From: Acidimicrobiaceae bacterium
Lineage (GTDB): Bacteria; Actinomycetota; Acidimicrobiia; Acidimicrobiales; RAAP-2
Direction of reading: 5' to 3'
NCBI GenBank assembly: GCA_003152015.1
Contig: PLZF01000098.1
Location: forward strand, 65,451-124,879
Length of the DNA: 59,429 nucleotides
Of the stretch, positions 1-10,801 are shown in pieces; the stretch's first letter is position 1; each line of letters opens with the position of its first letter. A program made the translations under genes and the position numbers. Below the pieces are notes generated by a model, which saw nothing but the letters and a program-made list of their open reading frames with translations, searched no databases and was not told where the DNA came from.

Positions 1-3011
<3,011 letters not shown>

Positions 3012-3068
3012 GTTGCGTCGAAGGCGATTCGGTCGTCGGTTGACGAGGCGTACCCGACGTGGCCCCGA

Positions 3069-3625
3069 TCAACACCTGACCATGGGCTCGGGCTTTTTGT
3101 CCACATCGTCAAGTGGCAATGTGCGCCTTGGCCGCCCATCCGAAATCGTGACGTGCACTGCGATCGATGCGAAGCCGGCGGCAGCGAGGCGTGACTCGAC
3201 GGCGGCGGGATCGACCGGGTTATGGGTGTCGTGATCGTGAAAAGCGGCCAGTCCTTCGTTCGCCATGCTGTCGGAGGCGATGAACACGCCGCCTGTCTGC
3301 AGGACCCGCGCCACTTCGGCAAACAGTCCATCCTGCAGCTCGCGTGTGGGGATGTGATGCAGCATTGTGAACGACAACCGCACTGGTGAAGCGGCCGTCT
3401 TGGAACGGCATGGCCGTGGCATCGGCGTGCACGACTTCGGCATTGGTGCCGGCGAGACATACGGAGAGTTTGGTGGCCAGCTCGTCATCGACCTCGACGG
3501 CGGTAATCGCCGTTACCTGGCCCCGCAACAGGTCGGTAGTCATTCCGGGGCCCGGTCCCACCTCGAGTACGTCACGCATTGAAGCCCGCCGGCGCCCCGA
3601 AGGGTTTCTACCCGAAAAGTCCTCG
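3069..3625 (-). pseudogene. Class I SAM-dependent methyltransferase remnant, truncated and frameshifted
   Basis: Two overlapping minus-strand frames share one family resemblance. The first (from about 3579) has the SAM-binding glycine motif VLEVGPGPG, then TAVEVDDELA and VVHADATAMPF. Near 3375 the sense continues in another frame with FTMLHHIPT, EVARVLQTGGVFIASD and a normal C-terminal strand region. One frameshift explains this. The N-terminal helices expected before VLEVGPGPG are absent: the preceding bases belong to the neighbouring decayed methyltransferase. No functional product is expected. It is also possible that the frameshift is a sequencing error, but the missing N-terminus argues for real decay. 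Confidence 0.7.
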
Positions 3626-4112
3626 GATCAACGCTGAGGTAGATGAGTAGACCTTCCAGCAGCCACAACGTTGGTTGGTCATGCTGCCAACCTCCAAGAC
3701 TGAGTGCCGCGATCCACTCGGGGTCGGCGATGTCAGCCGCGATTGTCTGACGTCGACAGTGTGGGAGAAGGCCGGCCTCGGTGAGCAAGGTGCCCTTGAG
3801 TTCGAAGATGTCGGCCCGGTCGATCTCAAAGGTGGTGGCATCGGTGGGCAGTGGCAACCTGAAGGCGCGACCGTCGAGGCCGGTACCGACGATGACAATC
3901 TGACGGACACCGTTGGAACTCGCCTTCATTGCCAACTCGTCGAGGAAGCGGGTCCGAACCGATATCCATGCTACGAGAGCTCGACTGACAGCGGGAAGTC
4001 ATTGATCGTCAGTTTGTACCAGGTGCGCGGCCAATGGATCGATGAATCACCGGTCAGGCCGACCACTCTCTTGCGCCCGACTCACCGCCACCGGAACTGC
4101 GGTTGAGCCCAC
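3600..4112 (-). pseudogene. LCMT/TIGR00027-type SAM methyltransferase remnant with two in-frame stops
   Basis: Read from a GTG at 4112, one frame gives SRAQESGRPDR, then TGA (4049-4047), FIDPLAAHLV, then TGA (4001-3999), ISVRTRFLDELA, IVIVGTGLDGRAFRLPLP, EIDRADIFELK and WLLEGLLIYL. These blocks match, in order, the family of putative S-adenosylmethionine-dependent methyltransferases related to leucine carboxyl methyltransferase. The frame is preserved across both stops, which is typical of a young pseudogene. The C-terminal third is missing and the sequence runs directly into the second methyltransferase remnant near 3600. Other genes here end normally with TGA, so recoding is unlikely. Confidence 0.75.
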
Positions 4113-4130
4113 CCAAAAAGTCTGGACCGG

Positions 4131-4583
4131 TCAGCTCTCGTCATGGCCCATGTTGACAAGCGCTCCCAGAACCGCCCGCGTGCGCGCCATGTCGTCATGG
4201 CTGACTTTGGTCGCCAGCTCTGCATCGATCTGTTCGACTGCCATGCGGATCTCTACTGCAGCTGCGTGACCGCGTTCGGTCAGGCCCACCGTCACCCGAC
4301 GCCGATCATCGGGGTCGGGGGTTCGTTCGACGTAGCCGCGGGCGACCAGAGCATCGACAAGCTGACTGGCGGCTTGCTTGGAAACGGCCAGATCGCTGGC
4401 CACATCCCGCAGATTGTGGCCACTTCGGGCAATGCGACCGAGCACCGCGCTGCCGCTTCGGGGCATGTCATCGAAGCCGGATGTGGCCAAGGAGGCGCGT
4501 ATGGCGGTGACGTAAGTTCGTCGGGCGGCTCCGAGAAGCGATGGAAGCACCACATCGTCGTACCCGTGGAGCTCATCGCTCAT
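4131..4583 (-). CDS. MarR-family transcriptional regulator
   Basis: A 150-residue protein with a winged helix-turn-helix. RDVASDLAVSKQAASQLVDALVARGYVERTPDPDDRRRVTV is split here as the recognition region (residues about 63-95) and the DxRRR wing, which is the MarR signature. MarR proteins bind palindromic DNA as dimers and often respond to aromatic or antibiotic-like ligands. The ATG at 4583 was chosen because it lies just downstream of an AT-rich inverted repeat that looks like its own operator, although the frame continues upstream. The only other gene on its strand is the decayed methyltransferase behind it, so its targets are unclear. Confidence 0.88.
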   Translation of the reverse strand: MSDELHGYDDVVLPSLLGAARRTYVTAIRASLATSGFDDMPRSGSAVLGRIARSGHNLRDVASDLAVSKQAASQLVDALVARGYVERTPDPDDRRRVTVGLTERGHAAAVEIRMAVEQIDAELATKVSHDDMARTRAVLGALVNMGHDES

Positions 4584-4588
4584 GGCAG

Positions 4589-4618
4589 TGACTATAAAGT
4601 CAATTATATAGATAGTCA
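4589..4618. promoter_or_regulatory. Probable MarR operator and promoter (inverted repeat TGACTAT/ATAGTCA)
   Basis: Perfect 7-base arms, TGACTAT (4589-4595) and ATAGTCA (4612-4618), flank a 16-base AT-rich centre. On the minus strand the same stretch contains two TTGACT-like direct repeats and TATAAT-like sequence immediately before the marR start, so operator and promoter overlap. Autoregulation is inferred from position and symmetry. Confidence 0.55.
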
Positions 4619-4691
4619 AGGTTCTAGACCATAAGTGGGGACCAATGGGACTGTCCCCTCCGCTGCGCTCGTGTTCATAGGTCGGCGCACC

Positions 4692-4730
4692 TGCCGATGG
4701 GCTCGCCACCCGGAGGCGAACCCATCGGCA
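4692..4730. repeat. Strong inverted repeat (16-base arms, 7-base loop)
   Basis: TGCCGATGGGCTCGCC (4692-4707) pairs with 4715-4730 with a single mismatch. It lies between the divergent marR and arsR genes and has no following T-run, so a simple intrinsic terminator is unlikely. A second, longer hairpin begins 6 bases later. Confidence 0.7.
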
Positions 4731-4735
4731 AAGCC

Positions 4736-4791
4736 ATTCCATTCACCTCTGAGCGAGTTGAAATGCGCATTCGCTCAGAGGTCAATGGAAT
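4736..4791. repeat. Strong inverted repeat (21-base arms, 14-base loop)
   Basis: The arm 4736-4756 (begins ATTCCATTCACC) is complementary to 4771-4791 at 20 of 21 positions, with the loop at 4757-4770. Its ends (ATTCC...GGAAT) and the tandem arrangement with the hairpin at 4692-4730 recall REP-like or miniature mobile elements. No copy was noticed elsewhere in this window. Confidence 0.7.
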
Positions 4792-4836
4792 TACAGAGCG
4801 GGTCTTGTCCCGCCGAAGAGGGGGAAACGCTTTATA

Positions 4837-4865
4837 TTGACAAATATCGATGGATAGCGCATACT
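4837..4865 (+). promoter_or_regulatory. Promoter and likely ArsR operator of the ars operon
   Basis: TTGACA (4837-4842), a 17-base spacer and CATACT (4860-4865) make a good housekeeping-sigma promoter. The -35 box sits inside ATATT-GACA-AATAT, a short palindrome followed by ATCGAT, resembling ArsR/SmtB operators. The arrangement suggests repression by ArsR that is lifted by arsenite. Confidence 0.65.
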
Positions 4866-4904
4866 TATTGATGTTGGTCGATGGGTTATTCAGGAGGGTC
4901 CCTC

Positions 4905-5270
4905 ATGCCAAGCCAAGCAACCCTTGATGCCGCACCTTCGAGAACGACCGGGTACGGTGCACGCCTTGATGCATCCGACATGTCAGTTGACGAAGCGGTG
5001 GCCACTGCGGCGGTGTTCAAGGCGCTGGGGGACCCGGCACGGGTGAGAATTGTGAACCTGCTGGCAACCAGCGAAGAGCCGCTGTGCGTTTGCCACTTGA
5101 TTGAGCCTCTTGGCCTTAGCCAGGGCACAGTGAGCCACCACGTGAAGAAGCTTGTGGACGCTGGGCTATTGCAACGCGACCAGCGAGGAATCTGGGCCTG
5201 GTACTCATTGAATCGAACCGCCTTGGGTCACCTCGCCGCCCTGGTCGGCCCTGAACAGGAAGATGCATGA
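4905..5270 (+). CDS. arsR: ArsR/SmtB-family metalloregulator
   Basis: A 121-residue winged-helix repressor. LCVCHLIEPLGLSQGTVSHH carries the CxC pair (Cys61, Cys63) in the alpha-3 helix that binds As(III) in classic ArsR proteins, directly before the recognition helix. The ATG at 4905 has a strong ribosome site, AGGAGGG at 4892-4898. An in-frame ATG at 4881 lies upstream of that site and is less likely. The stop overlaps the arsM start (ATGA). The gene is probably autoregulated through the palindrome in its promoter. Confidence 0.92.
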   Translation: MPSQATLDAAPSRTTGYGARLDASDMSVDEAVATAAVFKALGDPARVRIVNLLATSEEPLCVCHLIEPLGLSQGTVSHHVKKLVDAGLLQRDQRGIWAWYSLNRTALGHLAALVGPEQEDA

Positions 5271-6019
5271 GCGATCTCAATCTTGACAAGGGAATCGACC
5301 GTCGCGAGGAGGTCCGCTCTCGGTACGCCGCCGCCGCAATTGCCGGCAGTCCGTCGCTCAACTCCGATTGCTGTGGGCCGACAGCTGACAGTTCCTTCGG
5401 CCAGGTCCTCTACGGCGATGACGACCGAGCAGCCCTTCCCGAGATGGCGGCTTTGGCCAGCCTGGGTTGTGGGAACCCCACGGCAATTGCCGAGCTCCAA
5501 TCCGGCGAGACGGTATTGGACCTGGGATCGGGAGGCGGCATCGATGTCCTGCTCAGCGCCAGACGGGTGGGTCCCACTGGCAAGGCATTCGGCTTGGACA
5601 TGACCGACGAGATGTTGGAGCTGGCCCGGCGAAATGCAGCCGAGGCCGGTGCTGCCAACGTGGAGTTCCTCAAGGGTCTGATCGAGGACATCCCGCTTTC
5701 TTCCGAGAGCATCGACGTTGTTGTCTCCAACTGCGTGATCAATCTGTCCATCGACAAGCCGGCGGTGTTGTCCGAGATCTTCCGGGTACTTCGCCCCGGC
5801 GGCCGGATCGGGATCAGCGACGTGGTCGCCGAGGACGACCTCAGTTCGGCTGAGCGAGGGGAACGCGGTAGTTACGTGGGCTGTATCGCCGGCGCGTTGT
5901 CGAAGTCCGAGTATGAGCTTGGCTTGGCCGCCGCCGGCTTCGGGGAGATATCGGTGACTTTTACTCACCAAGTGGCAGACGGCATGCACGGAGCTATCGT
6001 CCGAGCAGTCAAGCCATGA
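5267..6019 (+). CDS. arsM: Arsenite S-adenosylmethionine methyltransferase ArsM
   Basis: Methylates As(III) to volatile or more easily lost methylarsenicals in the cytoplasm. The 250 residues include an N-terminal Cys pair (SDCCG, residues 35-36), the SAM motif LDLGSGGGIDVLL (about 85-97), SNCVINLS (Cys156) and GCIAGAL (Cys206). From memory of the algal enzyme, the two core arsenic-binding cysteines are 50 residues apart, as here. The start overlaps the arsR stop and the stop overlaps the next gene, giving a tightly coupled three-gene operon with no arsenite pump in the window. Confidence 0.93.
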   Translation: MSDLNLDKGIDRREEVRSRYAAAAIAGSPSLNSDCCGPTADSSFGQVLYGDDDRAALPEMAALASLGCGNPTAIAELQSGETVLDLGSGGGIDVLLSARRVGPTGKAFGLDMTDEMLELARRNAAEAGAANVEFLKGLIEDIPLSSESIDVVVSNCVINLSIDKPAVLSEIFRVLRPGGRIGISDVVAEDDLSSAERGERGSYVGCIAGALSKSEYELGLAAAGFGEISVTFTHQVADGMHGAIVRAVKP

Positions 6020-6321
6020 CGGTTGCCGCCTGCACCCTGGGCCAAGAGGACCGGTCAGCCCGGGTGCGGCAGTGGAAACGTCTGGCCGGGACAGCCCGCC
6101 CTTCCGCTCGCCATAGCGGCCGGTTTCTGGAGATCAGCTACCAATCCGGGTCGGGGGTGTTCGACGAGCTCGAGGCCCTGGTCGCCTCGGAGCGACAGTG
6201 TTGCGCTTTCGTCGATTGGGACGTGGTTCAGGAGGTGGACGGCAACATCATGCGCATTACGGCCAAGCCCGAAAGCCCCGACGATATTGCGTCGCTTGCT
6301 GCTCTCTTCAGCGCCGCTTGA
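6016..6321 (+). CDS. Small conserved protein with ERQCCAF motif, third gene of the ars operon
   Basis: A 101-residue protein that overlaps the arsM stop by 4 bases. It has no recognised enzyme fold. The central block FDELEALVASERQCCAFVDWDV has adjacent cysteines in a helix of the form E-R-x-C-C-x-F, a pattern I associate with small proteins encoded beside mercury and arsenic genes. It ends with a short helix (DDIASLAALFSAA). A role in binding or handing over metalloid or methylarsenical is inferred from the Cys pair and operon position only. Confidence 0.75.
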   Translation: MTVAACTLGQEDRSARVRQWKRLAGTARPSARHSGRFLEISYQSGSGVFDELEALVASERQCCAFVDWDVVQEVDGNIMRITAKPESPDDIASLAALFSAA

Positions 6322-6419
6322 CGGTTGCCGTCGTTTCTTCAGAATCGAACCGAGTCACGGAGGACCGCGTCATACGTAGTTGATCACGGGCGAGTGCTCG
6401 GAGCCCTATCGTCGATGCC

Positions 6420-6860
6420 TTGACCGAATCCTCATCCCCTCCCGTTCCGACAGCGGCCGCTGATGACGCTCCGTTCGTCTACCGCGAATATCACCGGCGG
6501 GTTCGAGCCGGTGATATCGATGGAGCGCTGGACCTATACCCATCTGACGCGGTTCTGGAGTCGCCATTGATCCCGCGGGTCCTTGACCAAAAGAGTGGGA
6601 TTCTGACCGGTCACGACCAGATCCGCCCCTTTTCCCGGAGCGGGACCGACGGTCGCCCCAACGAGCTCGTGCGCTGGTACCGCACCGGTCGCTACTTCTT
6701 CGACGGTCAAACCCTGATTTGGGAGTACCCGAGACACACGCCGGCCGGGCACCAGGTGGACCGGGTCGAAGTCATGGACCTCCAGGGCCCACGGATTGCT
6801 CATCACCGCATCTACTGGGGCTGGTTCGGCACGCCGTTGCTGATGCCAAAAAACCAGTGA
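6420..6860 (+). CDS. NTF2/SnoaL-like domain protein
   Basis: A 146-residue soluble protein with the layout of a SnoaL/NTF2-like fold: an initial helix (REYHRRVRAGDIDGALDLYPSDAVLESP), an 'ILTGHDQIRPF' segment, and paired C-terminal strands (LIWEYPRH, VEVMDLQGPRIAHHRIYWGWFG). Such domains act as small isomerases, hydrolases or simply ligand pockets; no catalytic set is clear. The start is a TTG at 6420; the nearby ATG at 6415 runs into a stop. It has 98 bases of upstream spacing from the ars operon, so it is probably separately transcribed. Confidence 0.7.
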   Translation: MTESSSPPVPTAAADDAPFVYREYHRRVRAGDIDGALDLYPSDAVLESPLIPRVLDQKSGILTGHDQIRPFSRSGTDGRPNELVRWYRTGRYFFDGQTLIWEYPRHTPAGHQVDRVEVMDLQGPRIAHHRIYWGWFGTPLLMPKNQ

Positions 6861-6904
6861 GTCGGCTCGGGATATCCGGCGGTTGCTTAACCCACCTCAG
6901 CGGT

Positions 6905-7990
6905 TCAGGGACGGACCTCGTAATAGAGGTTGGCGGGGTCGTCAAAATCATGAAGAGTGAATTGAGTGAAGCCAGCCTCCCGACACATCTGTTCTGCCAG
7001 CTCCCGGTGCAGGCCGAGTGTGCCGAGACCTGTCCCACCGGGCTCTGACAGCGCCGATGACATACAGGTGGCGACCGACGTCCCGTACATCAGGGCCAAC
7101 AGTGGATTGCGTTGATTCTCGTCCCAGGTGACGCCCGACCGTATGTCTTTGATGAGCAAGGTCCCGTCAGCATTGAGGCTCCGCCGGATGGCGGCCAGGG
7201 CTTCGGCCGGATGGGGCATGTCGTGAAGGCAGTCCAACGTCAATACGAGGTCATAGCTGGGTTCGGCCGGAAGGTCGACGGCCCCGGCGAGATGGAAGAC
7301 GACGTTGGACTGGGATCCCTCTTCAAGTTTGGCGCGGGCCCGAGCAATGGCGTGCTCGGACGGGTCGTATCCTTCGAAGCGGGTGTTGGGGAAGGCATCC
7401 GCCATGGTGAGCAAAGCCACACCAGATCCGCAGCCGACATCGGCGACCCGGGCACCACGTTCGAGACGCGCAACGACGCCATCGAGGGCGGGTAGAACGA
7501 CGGGCACCAGGGCCAATCGGGACCAGGGACCCAGCATCCGCTCAACGGTATGAGCGGCCGATGGGCCGAGGTCGTCATAGGCGAGACCGATCCCCGTCCG
7601 GAATGCATCTGCCAGGCGGTCGACAATGTCGGGAGCGGCGACGCCTCCTTGGAAGGCGCCGGCCGCAAACCACAAACTGTCGCTGGTTTCGACCAGGACA
7701 GTTGCCGCCTCCGGGCTCAACTCGAAGGCTTCGCCGTCCACCGTATCGATGAGTGAGGCGGCCGCCTGGCTTCGTAACCACTCGAGCAACCATCGCTCAT
7801 GCAGCCCGGTGGACGCCGCCAGCGCTGCCGCGGTCATCGGACCCTGTCCAACCATTGCCTGATACAGCCTGAGCCGATCGCCGAGATGGATCATCAACGA
7901 CAGCACTTCGCCCTCTTTGTACTTCCACACCTGCAGAGCGAACAGTGCCGATTTCATCGCGTCAGGTTGGGTATCAAGGTCAGAAGCCAC
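6905..7990 (-). CDS. SAM-dependent methyltransferase with N-terminal winged-helix (Rv2258c-like)
   Basis: 361 residues in two parts. The N-terminal third has a dimerisation/winged-helix region (GPMTAAALAASTGLHERWLLEWLRSQAAASLI), and the C-terminal part is a class I fold with VADVGCGSGVALLTMADAFP and the later motif LVLTLDCLHDMPHPAEALAAIRRSL. The order matches the mycobacterial Rv2258c type, whose substrate is uncertain. The start used is GTG at 7990; ATG at 7957 is an alternative. It converges with the NTF2-like gene, leaving about 45 bases between the stops. Confidence 0.85.
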   Translation of the reverse strand: MASDLDTQPDAMKSALFALQVWKYKEGEVLSLMIHLGDRLRLYQAMVGQGPMTAAALAASTGLHERWLLEWLRSQAAASLIDTVDGEAFELSPEAATVLVETSDSLWFAAGAFQGGVAAPDIVDRLADAFRTGIGLAYDDLGPSAAHTVERMLGPWSRLALVPVVLPALDGVVARLERGARVADVGCGSGVALLTMADAFPNTRFEGYDPSEHAIARARAKLEEGSQSNVVFHLAGAVDLPAEPSYDLVLTLDCLHDMPHPAEALAAIRRSLNADGTLLIKDIRSGVTWDENQRNPLLALMYGTSVATCMSSALSEPGGTGLGTLGLHRELAEQMCREAGFTQFTLHDFDDPANLYYEVRP

Positions 7991-8093
7991 GACACTTGTT
8001 TAGCATCCCGAGTAATTAGTGGGGGAGGGACGGCGGTGTCGGGATCATGGCAAGGACAGGGGTCCAGTTGTGAGTCGGGTTCCTCCCGCCAGC

Positions 8094-8300
8094 CTGTCCC
8101 GCCTCGCCCACTTCGTGAAGCTGGCCCGGACGATCCGGCACTACCGATCCTCCATCGAGGCCACCCTCGAATGGGAACTGACGAATGGGATCGCGGAGTC
8201 GAACAACCCGGCCATCGGCCGGATCCGGTCTGCCGCCCGGGGGTTCCACGACCCCGAGAGCTTCATCACCATGATCATGTTGGACCGGGCTGGCATCACC
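8094..8300 (+). pseudogene. ISL3-type transposase C-terminal remnant
   Basis: Within a longer meaningless frame, 68 codons give KLARTIRHYR, IEATLEWELTNGIAESNN, IGRIRSAARGFHDPESF and MIMLDRAGI. This is the C-terminal end of the DDE transposase of ISL3-family elements, including the conserved 'NGIAESNN' around the catalytic Glu. The upstream catalytic Asp residues and the IS ends are gone. It is a relic of a past insertion just upstream of the kinase gene. Confidence 0.75.
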
Positions 8301-8488
8301 TCCACTGCCCTGGGCGGTGGCCTCATGACCCACGAGACCGGCACAAGACGTGGATTTCCGAAATGGCTCCATGTGAGCGAGGACCATCCCCCTTATCCCG
8401 GCCCAACCCGTACCGGAACACGGGAATGCCCTGGTGAGCGCCACCCTCCACCGCTGATGCCCCGCTGATCGGTACCCTAGGGGCAACG

Positions 8489-10450
8489 ATGCCGAGCATT
8501 ACGGACTCCATCGGGCGGGTCCTCGGCGACCGCTACCGACTTGTCACCGCCTTGGGCACCGGCGCGTCTGCGCACGTGTATCTGGCCGAAGATGTCTCCC
8601 TTCACCGGAGGGTGGCCATCAAGGTCCTCCACCCCGCCCTGGCCGGCGATTCGTCCTTTCTGAAGAGGTTCAGGGCTGAGGCGAGGGTGGTGGCCACACT
8701 GAACCACCCGAACATTCTTCAGGTCTATGACTGGGGCGAAGAGGGCGGTGAACCGTATCTGGTGTTGGAGTACCTGGCCGGAGGAAGCCTCCGCCGGGTC
8801 TACGACTCCGGCGTTCTGCTCACTCCCGAGCAGGCTGTCCACATCGGCATCGAAGCCGCCGCCGGCCTCGACTACGCCCACCGCCGCGGCCTGGTGCACC
8901 GGGACATCAAGCCGGCCAACCTTCTCTTCGATGCCGAGCGGAGATTGAGGATCGCCGATTTCGGCCTGGCCCGTGCCCTGGCGGAGGCGACATGGACCGA
9001 GCCGGAGGGCGCCATCCTGGGGACGGCCCGTTATGCCGCTCCTGAGCAAGTGGAGGGGTGGACTCTCGACGGGAAAGCCGATATCTACGCTCTCGCCTTG
9101 GTGCTCTACGAGGGAGTCACGGGAAAGGCGCCGTTCGTCGGCGATACGACCATCGCCACATTGATGGCCCGGGTGGGGACCCTGCTGCCTGAGCACGAAG
9201 CGCTCGGACCCCTCAACGAGGTGTTGGTGTGGGCAGCTGCTCCCGAACTCGAAGAGCGCTACGACGCCGCCGCCCTGACACTGAGACTGCAGGCCCTGGC
9301 CATCGCGCTGCCCGAACCCGAGCCGTTGGCACTGGCTGAAGCGATTCCGGTCGGCGACCACAGAGACGCCGAACGCGCCCTGGTTCGCGCGGCCGGCGGC
9401 GCGGATCGAACTGACGCCACCGAACTGGGTGTCTCGATGCCTCTCCTTCCTCGGAAGGGATCGGACGAGACGCCCACTGAAGGATCTCTAACCGACCCCC
9501 CTACGACCAAAGTGACGAGTGGCACTCGAGTCAGGCGTCGGTGGCTGTGGGTTACCGCCCTCATCGTGTTGGTGGCGGCGTTGATCGCTGCCGGAGTCGT
9601 ATTGGCAGCCAAGCAGCAGATTTTCACGCCCAGTCACGTAGTGCCTTCTCTGGTGGGGCACACGCTTCCGGCGGCGGTCAAGACCAGTTCTGCTGATCAT
9701 TTCAAGGTGCATCAGAGCGGTGAGCAGTACAGCATCAGCATGGCGCCCGGCCTCATCCTCAGTCAGCAACCAGTGGCCAAGGCCGGAAGTCACCCGGCCA
9801 TGGCCAAGCAGGGGTCGACCATCAACATCATCGTCTCGCGAGGGCCGCCTCCGGTGACAATTCCCACCAACCTGAGCCAGTATTACAACTGTGCCGACGC
9901 CACCCAGGCTCTCAAGGCCGTCAATTTGGTAGGTGTCTGCCCGGACAGTGCTGCCCAGTACAGCTCGTCAGTACGGGCCGGTGGGATCCTTGGTTCCAAC
10001 CCGGCGACCAGTGCCATCTATGGATCGACGGTGACCATCATTACCTCCAAGGGTCATGCGCCGGTCGCCGTCCCTTCGGTGACCGGTACCGGCTCCTCCT
10101 ATGCCACTGCCGCCGCCGCCCTGACCGCGGCTGGATTCGTCCCGGCTCAAAGCAGCGCCTACAGCTCCTCGATCCCCTCCGGGCAGGTCATCGGGACGTC
10201 GCCGGACCCCTCTGCCGGACCGGCGGCATTCGGGTCGACGGTGACGGTGATCGTCTCCCTCGGGCCGCAACCGGTGAAGGTCCCGAACCTGACCGGCGAC
10301 TCGGTTCCAGAAGCAACGGCGGCGCTCCAGAAAGTGGGTCTAACACTCGGCAACGTCTATGGACCGGCGAAGGGTGGCGTGTTCCACACCACCCCCGATG
10401 CGGGGACCAGCGTTCCCCCCGGCACCTCAGTGACGATCTATACCCTGTGA
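8489..10450 (+). CDS. PASTA-domain serine/threonine protein kinase (PknB-like)
   Basis: A membrane receptor kinase of 653 residues. The kinase domain has GTGASAHV (glycine loop), VAIK (Lys45), HRDIKPAN (137-144), ADFG (156-159) and YAAPEQ (182-187). An acidic linker leads to one transmembrane helix (about 351-374), then four extracellular PASTA repeats (VPSLVG, IPTNLS, VPSVTG, VPNLTG starts). PASTA repeats bind peptidoglycan fragments, so the protein probably couples cell-wall state to phosphorylation of division or wall enzymes. It is not in the usual pbpA-rodA-pknAB cluster, which suggests a second PknB-like copy. The stop overlaps the next gene. Confidence 0.95.
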   Translation: MPSITDSIGRVLGDRYRLVTALGTGASAHVYLAEDVSLHRRVAIKVLHPALAGDSSFLKRFRAEARVVATLNHPNILQVYDWGEEGGEPYLVLEYLAGGSLRRVYDSGVLLTPEQAVHIGIEAAAGLDYAHRRGLVHRDIKPANLLFDAERRLRIADFGLARALAEATWTEPEGAILGTARYAAPEQVEGWTLDGKADIYALALVLYEGVTGKAPFVGDTTIATLMARVGTLLPEHEALGPLNEVLVWAAAPELEERYDAAALTLRLQALAIALPEPEPLALAEAIPVGDHRDAERALVRAAGGADRTDATELGVSMPLLPRKGSDETPTEGSLTDPPTTKVTSGTRVRRRWLWVTALIVLVAALIAAGVVLAAKQQIFTPSHVVPSLVGHTLPAAVKTSSADHFKVHQSGEQYSISMAPGLILSQQPVAKAGSHPAMAKQGSTINIIVSRGPPPVTIPTNLSQYYNCADATQALKAVNLVGVCPDSAAQYSSSVRAGGILGSNPATSAIYGSTVTIITSKGHAPVAVPSVTGTGSSYATAAAALTAAGFVPAQSSAYSSSIPSGQVIGTSPDPSAGPAAFGSTVTVIVSLGPQPVKVPNLTGDSVPEATAALQKVGLTLGNVYGPAKGGVFHTTPDAGTSVPPGTSVTIYTL

Positions 10451-10767
10451 TGACCGCACCCGACCCCACCCCCGAGTGCGAGCTGTGTGAAGCCGCCAAG
10501 ATCACCGAGTGGTTCTACGAGGACGACACGTGCTGGGTGGCCGACTGCGAAGTGTGCGACGTTCCCATGGTGGTCTGGAAGTTCCATGGCAACGAACCTC
10601 CCGAGTCGGAGGTGGAGCACATGCTGGCCCGACTGGGGTCCGTGGCCGACGACCGGTTGGGCTTGGATGGGTGGTCGTTCGACCGGGTGATGCGTCAGAT
10701 CCCCGACCACTTCCATGCCCATGCCCGCGATCCCAACTGGTGGTTTCGCCGGTTCGGCCGCAAGTGA
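10450..10767 (+). CDS. Small conserved Cys-containing protein of unknown function
   Basis: A 105-residue acidic, Trp-rich protein (GTG at 10447 or ATG at 10450). It opens with PECELCEAAKITEWFYEDD and continues CWVADCEVCDVPMVVWKFHG, so it has CxxC-type pairs that could bind zinc. It ends with a basic, Trp-containing tail (DPNWWFRRFGRK). The first part resembles the start of HIT-type proteins, but the H-x-H-x-H motif is missing, so I do not assign that family. It overlaps the kinase stop and is followed 34 bases on by the adenine methylase. Confidence 0.7.
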   Translation: MTAPDPTPECELCEAAKITEWFYEDDTCWVADCEVCDVPMVVWKFHGNEPPESEVEHMLARLGSVADDRLGLDGWSFDRVMRQIPDHFHAHARDPNWWFRRFGRK

Positions 10768-10801
10768 CCCGGTCGTCGGCCAATCTGGGACCCGCCAACC
10801 G

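Noticed and set aside
3999..4049. Possible UGA recoding in the LCMT-like gene
   Set aside because: TGA is a normal stop in the neighbouring genes, there is no sign of selenocysteine elements, and the gene is also truncated.
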